Shown one piece after another: positions 7,599 through 13,312 of a stretch of 13,312 bases of DNA. Origin of the DNA: Planctomycetota bacterium (GTDB taxonomy: Bacteria; Planctomycetota; UBA11346); assembly GCA_013816415.1 (NCBI GenBank), contig JACDEN010000027.1:1-13312 (forward strand), read 5' to 3'. Each line of letters opens with the position of its first letter. Position 1 is the stretch's first letter. The notes below the pieces were generated by a model, which saw only the letters and a program-made list of their open reading frames with translations, was not told the origin of the DNA and made no database searches. The translations under genes were made by a program, and so were the position numbers.

Positions 7599-8373
7599 TC
7601 AGCGCTGCGCGTTCGACCAGGTGAAGGTCCACGACGCGGCGTCCGATGCGGCCGGCGCGCCAACGGTCGGGGATACGGTCGCGGCAGCGATCGACGCGCG
7701 TGGTCCGCGGTGGGACGGCGCGAGGCGATAGGTCAGCGTCCAGGGGAACGCGCCGTCCTCGATGCGCTTGGCGAGCGCGTCGGCGCGCGCGCGCGACCGG
7801 ATCCTGGCTGCGGTCCGGCGGCAGCGACTGGTCGAGCTCCTCGACCGCGCGCTGCATGTCTCCCAGCTGATCGCGGGTCTTGGCGGTACGTTCCTTCTGC
7901 CACTCGCGGAAGCGCTTCTCGGCTTCCGGGTCGATGCGGTCCTTCGGGATCTCCTTCGGCCATTCCTGCAGCGGCGCACCGAGCGTCACCTGCTGGCCGT
8001 TGCGCTGGACCAGGACCTGCACCGGATCGCCAACGCTGTTCAGTCCGACCTCGTTGCGCAGATCGGTCATCGAGGTGATCGGCGTGCCGTTGAGCTGCAG
8101 CACGACGTCGCCGGGCTTGATGCCCATGGTCTGGGCGGCGGTGTTGCCGAAGGTGTTCTGGACGTAGACCCCTTGATCCGGGGTCAGGCCTTCGCGCTCC
8201 TGGACGCCGTTCGGGACCGGACTCATCTCGATCCCGAGCATGGGCGGAGCGTAGGCGACGGTGGTCTCGTAGTCGTTGCCGGTATCGCCGGCATGCGCGG
8301 CGCACGCCAGCGACAGCGCGCCGACCAGGGCCAGGGAGGGTGTACGGATCAGGAACGGGTGCAGACTGAGCAT
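7599..8373 (-). pseudogene. Exported single-PDZ protein B, interrupted by a frameshift
   Basis: The ATG at 8373 has GAGG (8379-8382) upstream and encodes a signal peptide (cleavage after AAHA, about residue 28). A PDZ domain follows at about 45-135, with MGIKPGDVVLQLNGTPI at 83-99, then QEWPKEIP and a charged helix (150-182). The frame is lost near residues 193-197, in a 13-base GC tract (7783-7795). The next frame on the same strand continues with ADALAKRIEDGAFPWTLTY and ends WTFTWSNAQR at 7599. This matches the end of PDZ protein C (PWVLTFTSAP, WRLSWSSEPRP). One extra GC unit would restore a 258-residue protein, close to C's 253. Unshifted, the frame runs to 7102, overlapping PDZ gene A. 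It may be a mutation, a phase-variable state, ribosomal frameshifting or an assembly error. Confidence 0.78.
7783..7795. repeat. GC dinucleotide tract at the PDZ-B frameshift
   Basis: This is an alternating GC run of 13 bases (six and a half units). It coincides with the point where the coding frame of PDZ gene B changes. Such tracts are prone to slippage by whole dinucleotides, and gain of one unit would restore the frame. Confidence 0.8.
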
Positions 8374-8450
8374 GAGCGCCTCGCTGAAGTTTGGACGAAA
8401 GCCCTTGCGCCACAAAGGAAAATGACGAAACGGCGGGCCGAGCCCATAAG

Positions 8451-8479
8451 AGTCTACCCGACGCGGCATCGTCTGTTGA
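8451..8479 (-). promoter_or_regulatory. Possible sigma-70-like promoter for PDZ genes B, A and DUF309
   Basis: On the minus strand, TCAACA (8479-8474, four of six matches to TTGACA) and TAGACT (8456-8451, four of six matches to TATAAT) are separated by 17 bases. They lie in the 127-base gap between PDZ genes C and B, about 70 bases upstream of the B start. Only the spacing is ideal. Confidence 0.25.
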
Positions 8480-8500
8480 GTGATTTTGGCGCTGGCTGCC

Positions 8501-9262
8501 TCACGGTCGGGGCTCGCTGCTCCAGGACAGCCGCCAGGGCACGCCGGCCTCGGATCCAGCGACCTCGATGGGGACTGGGAGATCGCTCGCGGCTGGTTCA
8601 TCGGACGCTCTCGGAGCACTCGTGAACGTGAGCACCCATGGAGACGGGCTGTCCGCCCCGCTGAGCAGGCGGCGCTCGAGCTGGGCGATCCGCTGGTCGT
8701 CGTCGGCCGTGTGCGCGGGGTAGCGCTCGTCCAAGGCCGCGACCTGCGCCTGCAGGGCATCCAGCTTCTGACGGTCGCGATCCAGCCGCTTCGCCTGCTC
8801 GTCGCGCATCGCACGCTCCCACGCGCCGGGGATGGGCATCTTGCCCATGCTTTCGGGCCATTTCTCCAACGGGGCGGAGAGCGTCAGGGTCTGGCCGTTG
8901 CGCCGCACCGACACCTGCGCCTCGGAGCCGACCGCCGAGGATTCGACGTCGGTGCGCAGCTGGCCCATGGTGGCGAGGGGATCGCCATTGTAGCTCAGCA
9001 GCACGTCGCCCGCGCGCACGCCCATGTGCTCGGCGGCGCTGCCGCTGATCGTGCTCGCGACGTAGACGCCCTCGTTCGCGCCCAGCCCCTCGCGCTGTAG
9101 GACCTCGTCGGGGATCAAACCGATGTACACGCCGAGCATCGGCGGCTCGACCGTCTTCGGGTAATCGCCGTCGCCATCGTCGCCGCGCGCGATTCCGGCC
9201 AGGACGCAGGCCGATGCGGCGAGCAGGCAGGTGAGCGATCGCGAGCGGAGCGGGTGGCGCAT
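8501..9262 (-). CDS. Exported single-PDZ protein C
   Basis: The predicted product has 253 residues. A signal peptide (Arg-rich start, hydrophobic to about residue 24, cleavage near IARG) is followed by one PDZ domain at about 41-131. This begins PPMLGVYIG and has EGVYVASTISGSAAEHMGV and RAGDVLLSYNGDPL. The motif EKWPESM follows directly, then a charged helical, probably coiled-coil segment (about 147-205). The end has two short Trp-containing strands, PWVLTFTSAP and WRLSWSS. The whole layout matches PDZ protein B once B's frameshift is corrected. No protease domain is present. GGAAAGG lies upstream of the ATG. The gene follows ftsY after 96 bases. It is likely a periplasmic adaptor that binds peptides or other envelope proteins; the partner is unknown. 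Confidence 0.83.
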   Translation of the reverse strand: MRHPLRSRSLTCLLAASACVLAGIARGDDGDGDYPKTVEPPMLGVYIGLIPDEVLQREGLGANEGVYVASTISGSAAEHMGVRAGDVLLSYNGDPLATMGQLRTDVESSAVGSEAQVSVRRNGQTLTLSAPLEKWPESMGKMPIPGAWERAMRDEQAKRLDRDRQKLDALQAQVAALDERYPAHTADDDQRIAQLERRLLSGADSPSPWVLTFTSAPRASDEPAASDLPVPIEVAGSEAGVPWRLSWSSEPRP

Positions 9263-9287
9263 GGGGACCTTTCCGGCGGCAGGGGGA

Positions 9288-9299
9288 CGCCGGCCGGCG
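9288..9299. repeat. Perfect 12-base palindrome in the PDZ-C leader
   Basis: CGCCGGCCGGCG is a perfect palindrome 26 bases upstream of the PDZ-C start. A second GGCCG-rich palindromic patch including GCGGCCGC lies at about 9326-9340. They could form leader structure or be operator half-sites, but palindromes of C and G are frequent at this base composition. Confidence 0.3.
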
Positions 9300-9349
9300 A
9301 CGAACCCTACCGGGGGATGATGTACGGCCGTGCGGCCGCGGGGTTCACC

Positions 9350-9355
9350 ACTATA
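9350..9355 (-). promoter_or_regulatory. Possible -10 element upstream of PDZ gene C
   Basis: TATAGT on the minus strand (five of six matches to TATAAT) begins four bases past the ftsY stop. It is an AT-rich island in very GC-rich DNA and sits 88 bases before the PDZ-C ATG. It is flanked by ACCA/TGGT inverted arms. No good -35 box is seen at 16-18 bases (TTCGCG at 18 is poor). It may let the PDZ genes be transcribed independently of rsfS-ftsY. Confidence 0.3.
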
Positions 9356-9358
9356 TGG

Positions 9359-10300
9359 TCAGGTCGCGTCATCCGCGAAGATCGCCTCGATGTAGGCGTC
9401 GGGGTCGAACGGTTGGAGGTCGTCCATGGTCTCGCCGACGCCGATGAAGCGCACCGGCAGTCCGAGCTCGCGCCGGATGGTGATCGCGACGCCGCCCTTG
9501 GCGGTGCCGTCGAGCTTGGTCAGCACCAGCCCGGTCACGCCCATCGATTCGCGGAAGACCTTGGCCTGCTGGACCGCGTTCTGGCCGGCGGTGGCATCGA
9601 GCACCAGCAGGGTCTCGTGCGGCGCGGTCGGCAGGCGTTTCTGGATGACGCGCCGGATCTTCTCCAGCTCGCGCATCAGGTGCTCCTTGTTGTGCAGGCG
9701 TCCGGCGGTGTCGATCAGCACCAGATCGGCATTCCGCGCCTGCGCCGCCACCACCGCGTCGTACGCGACCGCGGCGGCATCGGCGCCGTCATGGCTCTTG
9801 ATGATGTCGACCCCGGCGCGCGTCGCCCAGATCGACAGCTGCTCGATCGCCGCGGCGCGATAGGTGTCGCCGGCGGCGATCAGCACGTTCCGCCCCTGGT
9901 CCTTGAAGCGCTTCGCCAGCTTGGCGATGGTGGTGGTCTTGCCCGCGCCATTGACGCCGACCACCAGCACCACGGTCGGGCCGTCGGCGGCCCACGCCAA
10001 TTCCGCTTCCTGGGGCGGCTGCAGCTCGGCGCGCAGGCTCTTCTTCAGGAAGGCGAGCAGGTCCTCGCCCTTGGCGATCTCGCCATCGCGGTAGCGGGTC
10101 TTGAGCTCGGTGATGATCTCCTCGCTCTTGGCCACCCCGATGTCGGCCTGCAGCAGCGTGTCCTCGAGCTGCTCGAGGAACGCGCGATCGATCGCGCGCC
10201 CGCCGCCGATCAGCCGGCGCAGCGCCCCGCCGACCGCCGAGCGCGTCTTGGCGAGGCCTTCCTTGATCTTCGAGAACAGCCGACCGATGGCCTTGAACAT
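9359..10300 (-). CDS. ftsY: Signal recognition particle receptor FtsY
   Basis: FtsY is the membrane-associated SRP GTPase that docks ribosome-nascent chain-SRP complexes at the Sec translocon. The product has 313 residues. It opens with a basic amphipathic helix (MFKAIGRLFSKIKEGL), the usual lipid-binding element, followed by the helical N domain (about 20-100) and the G domain. Visible GTPase motifs are GVNGAGKT (115-122), GDTYRAAA (144-151), DTAGR (197-201), TKLDGTAKGG (261-270) and GVGETMDDLQPF (287-298). The long acidic A domain of enterobacterial FtsY is absent, as in many other bacteria. The usual GDTFRAAA carries Tyr instead of Phe. It starts six bases after the rsfS stop without a strong Shine-Dalgarno, so the two are probably coupled. 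Its presence beside so many exported proteins fits a heavy export load but is not evidence of a link. Confidence 0.97.
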   Translation of the reverse strand: MFKAIGRLFSKIKEGLAKTRSAVGGALRRLIGGGRAIDRAFLEQLEDTLLQADIGVAKSEEIITELKTRYRDGEIAKGEDLLAFLKKSLRAELQPPQEAELAWAADGPTVVLVVGVNGAGKTTTIAKLAKRFKDQGRNVLIAAGDTYRAAAIEQLSIWATRAGVDIIKSHDGADAAAVAYDAVVAAQARNADLVLIDTAGRLHNKEHLMRELEKIRRVIQKRLPTAPHETLLVLDATAGQNAVQQAKVFRESMGVTGLVLTKLDGTAKGGVAITIRRELGLPVRFIGVGETMDDLQPFDPDAYIEAIFADDAT

Positions 10301-10306
10301 GGCGGT

Positions 10307-10708
10307 TCAGCTTTTCGAACCGCCGGTGAGCACCTGGTCGGGATTCGGCAGCTTCTTGAGTTCGGCCTCGTAGTCGACATCGCGCGCGGCCTTCCACAGG
10401 CTGTCGATCTGGTAGCGCGCGCGCTGCTCGACGCTCAGGCAGTGGACGACGACATCCAGGCAGTCGACCAGCATCCAGCCGGACTCGCCTTCGACGGGAT
10501 GGTGGCCGAGCTTGTGCCGTTTGCAGAACTTGTGCACCTCGTCGACGATGGCGTGGGTCTGGCGGTCCGAGCGCGCGCTGGAGAGGACGACATAGTCGAA
10601 GAGCGCGGTGCCGGGCGGCAGCGCCATGACGCGCAGCTCGAGGGCGCCCTTGTCCAGGCACAGCCGCGCAGCGTGCAGCGCCAGTTCACGGGGGGTATAC
10701 GTCGACAT
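10307..10708 (-). CDS. rsfS: Ribosomal silencing factor RsfS
   Basis: RsfS binds ribosomal protein L14 (uL14) on the large subunit and blocks joining with the small subunit, lowering translation during starvation. The product has 133 residues, a normal family length, with no signal peptide. Family features are DYVVLSSARSDRQTHAIVDE (38-57), EGESGWMLVDCLDVVVH (73-89) and SLW near 103-105. The usual DYGD of the family reads DCLD here. GAGGAG sits four bases before the ATG and supports this start. The gene leads a minus-strand pair with ftsY, which starts six bases after its stop, and is divergent from pgk. In many bacteria rsfS sits near nadD instead, so the ftsY pairing is locally notable. Confidence 0.93.
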   Translation of the reverse strand: MSTYTPRELALHAARLCLDKGALELRVMALPPGTALFDYVVLSSARSDRQTHAIVDEVHKFCKRHKLGHHPVEGESGWMLVDCLDVVVHCLSVEQRARYQIDSLWKAARDVDYEAELKKLPNPDQVLTGGSKS

Positions 10709-10744
10709 GGGGCTCCTCGGACCGCCGGATGCGACGGGCCCGAC

Positions 10745-10771
10745 ATGCTAACCCGCGGTCGCATGGCTCAA
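10745..10771 (-). promoter_or_regulatory. Weak candidate promoter for rsfS-ftsY
   Basis: On the minus strand, TTGAGC (10771-10766) and TAGCAT (10750-10745) match the -35 and -10 consensus at four of six positions each. The spacer is only 15 bases, which is short. It is 37 bases upstream of the rsfS start. Confidence 0.2.
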
Positions 10772-10833
10772 GCTGCGATGACGCGAAGTCCTCCGTCTCC
10801 CCTTGCGCGCCGGCGCCCGCGGCGAGCGCGCGC

Positions 10834-10932
10834 TACGTCGGGTTCACCATCCCCGACCGCTTCGTGGTCGGCTACGGTCTCGATCTCGATGGGCGCTGGC
10901 GGCACCTGCCGGACGTCTGCACCGTGGACTGA
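10834..10932 (+). pseudogene. hpt: 3' remnant of hypoxanthine phosphoribosyltransferase gene
   Basis: The frame ending at the TGA at 10930-10932 encodes YVGFTIPDRFVVGYGLD, then RWRHLPDVCTVD. This is the conserved C-terminus of bacterial hypoxanthine(-guanine) phosphoribosyltransferases, which read YxGFxIPDxFVVGYGLDxxxxxRxLPxI. The rest of the enzyme is missing: the upstream part of the frame (open from 10729) is Ala/Pro/Arg-rich without the PRPP-binding DDIxDTG motif or the N-terminal domain. The start of rsfS at 10708 on the other strand leaves no room for a full gene of about 180 codons. It is therefore a decayed or truncated hpt, probably left by deletion or rearrangement, unless a small peptide is still made. 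Confidence 0.72.
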
Positions 10933-10951
10933 TTCCGTCCGTCCGCCGTGC

Positions 10952-10979
10952 TTGCCACGGCATCGGCTGGCTCAATGCT
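10952..10979 (+). promoter_or_regulatory. Weak candidate promoter for pgk
   Basis: TTGCCA (10952-10957) matches TTGACA at five of six positions. It is followed after 16 bases by AATGCT (10974-10979), which matches TATAAT at only three. Transcription from it would begin just before or within the hairpin preceding pgk. Confidence 0.2.
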
Positions 10980-11013
10980 GCCTCGGCGTCCGCACCGGAC
11001 GCAGGGAGCCAGC
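10966..11013 (+). repeat. Two-tier hairpin in the pgk leader
   Basis: The outer arms GCTGGCTC (10966-10973) and GAGCCAGC (11006-11013) are perfect 8-base complements. Inside them GCGTCCG (10986-10992) and CGGACGC (10996-11002) form a perfect 7-base stem with a CAC loop. The interior loop is 12 bases on one side and 3 on the other. It ends 15-21 bases before the candidate pgk starts and 33 bases past the hpt remnant stop. No T-tract follows, so it is more like leader structure than a terminator. Confidence 0.5.
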
Positions 11014-11034
11014 GCCTCGCTGGCCGGGATGCCC

Positions 11035-12279
<1,245 letters not shown>

Positions 12280-12300
12280 GTCACGTAAGGGAAGCGCGCC

Positions 12301-13005
12301 ATGATCAGGATCATCATCGCCTGGACGGTCTGCTGTGCGCTGTGGGCGGCCGATGACGTCGACGCGCTGAAGAAGCGCATCGTCGAGCTCGAGCGCGAGG
12401 TCGCGGCGCTCAAGGCCGACTCCATCAGCCTGAAGGCGATCAACGAATCTGGTGTGCGTTTCTTCGGCGTGGATGCCGGAGACGGCGTCGAGTTGTCCGC
12501 GCCGGTGGTCTCCCTGCTGGGGTTGACCGAGCAGCAGGCGCAGGGGGTGTCCAAGGCCCGCGTTGACATCCAGAAACGCCTCCTCGATCTCGCGAGGCAG
12601 GCCGGTGCGGCGGCGAGTGTCGACGGTGATACCTGTACCGTCGTCATCCGTGATTTCTCCGCCGCGGGCAAGCCGCTCAGGAAGGATCTCGAGCGGGCGG
12701 TGACGGCGCAGATCGGCGCCGAGCGGCAGAAGCTCCTGGCCAAGGTGTACGAGAACGCGGATGAATCGCAGATGCTCTCGTTCGGAGAGGGCGAGATGAC
12801 GCTGTCCCTGCCTGCGGCTGCCGGCGGGCAGTACAGCTTCACGCGCACGCACGGCGGGGGTTCGAGCAGCAGCAGCGGCACATCCAGCGGGCTGCCGGCC
12901 CAGGCCCGGCTGCTGGCGCCGCTGATCCCCAAACGATTCGGCGGCACCCTGGAGGACGCGGCTGCCGGCCAACCCGCTGGCGGACATGGCGCGCACGATT
13001 TCTAG
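12301..13005 (+). CDS. Exported coiled-coil protein of unknown function
   Basis: The predicted product has 234 residues. A short signal peptide (MIRIIIAWTVCCALWA) is followed by a leucine-zipper-like coiled coil (VDALKKRIVELEREVAALKA, 20-39). Next is SAPVVSLLGLTEQQAQGVSK (66-85), a helix start that resembles the LTxxQ motif of Spy/CpxP-type periplasmic proteins. Then come a strand TVVIRDF, a helix around LRKDLERAVTAQIGAERQKL, and a strand-like MTLSLP. A Ser/Gly linker (about 186-197) and a Gly/Ala/His-rich tail end the protein. The relation to Spy/CpxP is only a motif-level guess; no family is claimed. AAGGGAA sits about seven bases before the ATG, and the gene starts 21 bases after pgk, so it is probably co-transcribed. 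Its last 20 bases overlap the following glycosylase gene. Confidence 0.75.
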   Translation: MIRIIIAWTVCCALWAADDVDALKKRIVELEREVAALKADSISLKAINESGVRFFGVDAGDGVELSAPVVSLLGLTEQQAQGVSKARVDIQKRLLDLARQAGAAASVDGDTCTVVIRDFSAAGKPLRKDLERAVTAQIGAERQKLLAKVYENADESQMLSFGEGEMTLSLPAAAGGQYSFTRTHGGGSSSSSGTSSGLPAQARLLAPLIPKRFGGTLEDAAAGQPAGGHGAHDF

Positions 13006-13312
13006 GCCGACGCGACTGGTCGGCCACGGCGGCGTGGTCTCGGGCATCGAGCTCGCGCTTCCCGCGCCGCAGCTCGCGCCGCTCTTGATCGGTTGCGCGA
13101 TCGAGGCGCATGGCGTGGCCGGCACCATCGTCGAGACCGAGGCCTACCAGGGCGAGGAGGACCAGGCCTGTCACGCCTGCCGCGGACTCACGCCGCGCAC
13201 GGCGACGCTCTACCGCGAGCCGGGAACGCTCTACGTGTACCTCTGCTACGGCATGCACCACCTGCTGAACATCGTCTGCGATCGCGACGGCGCGCCCGCC
13301 GCGGTGCTGATC
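12986..13312 (+). CDS. mpg: 3-methyladenine DNA glycosylase (AAG/MPG family), 5' part
   Basis: This family removes alkylated purines such as 3-methyladenine from DNA as the first step of base excision repair. The 109 residues present include GTIVETEAYQGEEDQACHA (46-64), corresponding to the human AAG segment with catalytic Glu125, Tyr127 and His136 (here Glu52, Tyr54, His63). LYREPGTLYVYLCYGMHHLLN (75-95) carries the conserved tyrosines of the DNA-binding face. The end, GAPAAVLI, is the usual lead-in to the RAxEP segment, which lies outside the window. The ATG at 12986 overlaps the upstream gene by 20 bases; its N-terminal 18 residues are not conserved, so the true start could be slightly later. 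No frameshift is seen. It is probably in the pgk transcription unit. Confidence 0.93.
   Translation, partial: MARTISRPTRLVGHGGVVSGIELALPAPQLAPLLIGCAIEAHGVAGTIVETEAYQGEEDQACHACRGLTPRTATLYREPGTLYVYLCYGMHHLLNIVCDRDGAPAAVLI

Noticed and set aside
7102..8814. One 570-residue protein covering PDZ gene B and part of A
   Set aside because: Upstream of 8373 it is non-coding in character, and below the GC tract it loses homology while the other frame gains it. It also overlaps the correct PDZ-A frame.
6831..9262. HtrA/DegP-type serine proteases
   Set aside because: Only PDZ domains are present; no trypsin-like domain or GNSGG active-site motif occurs in any of the three proteins.
10948..11034. Upstream GTG (10948) or ATG (10975) as pgk start
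   Set aside because: The added residues are not typical of phosphoglycerate kinases, have no Shine-Dalgarno, and the segment forms a strong hairpin. Starts at 11029 or 11035 fit the family.

Overview
The window is a GC-rich bacterial chromosome segment with tightly packed genes. Short ATGA or TGATG overlaps, many Sec-type signal peptides, secreted TPR proteins and protease-less PDZ proteins suggest Planctomycetota or another PVC-group lineage. This is inference from protein style; no rRNA is present to settle it.

Left part, plus strand (1-6416): the tail of an unrecognised gene, a spacer with a GC-rich inverted repeat, then an operon of three genes (about 1251, 345 and 415 codons) joined by ATGA overlaps. 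All three encode exported helical-repeat (TPR-like) proteins. The second and third share an N-terminal layout and look like paralogues, so they may form one envelope complex.

Middle part, minus strand (10708 down to 6418): rsfS and ftsY, then three consecutive genes for exported single-PDZ proteins, then a DUF309 gene. The middle PDZ gene is broken in frame at a (GC)n tract; its downstream frame is clearly homologous to the C-terminus of its neighbour. The DUF309 gene meets the TPR operon tail to tail with a single base between the stop codons.

Right part, plus strand (10709-13312): a divergent intergenic region carrying a 3' remnant of a hypoxanthine phosphoribosyltransferase gene and a two-tier hairpin, then pgk (glycolysis), an exported coiled-coil protein of unknown function, and the first 109 codons of an AAG/MPG-type 3-methyladenine DNA glycosylase that runs off the window.

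Housekeeping genes (ftsY for membrane targeting, rsfS for ribosome silencing, pgk, mpg) thus alternate with lineage-specific exported proteins. I saw no tRNA, rRNA, CRISPR array, transposase or phage gene. The items most worth attention are the GC-tract frameshift, the hpt remnant, the PDZ triplet and the TPR triplet.
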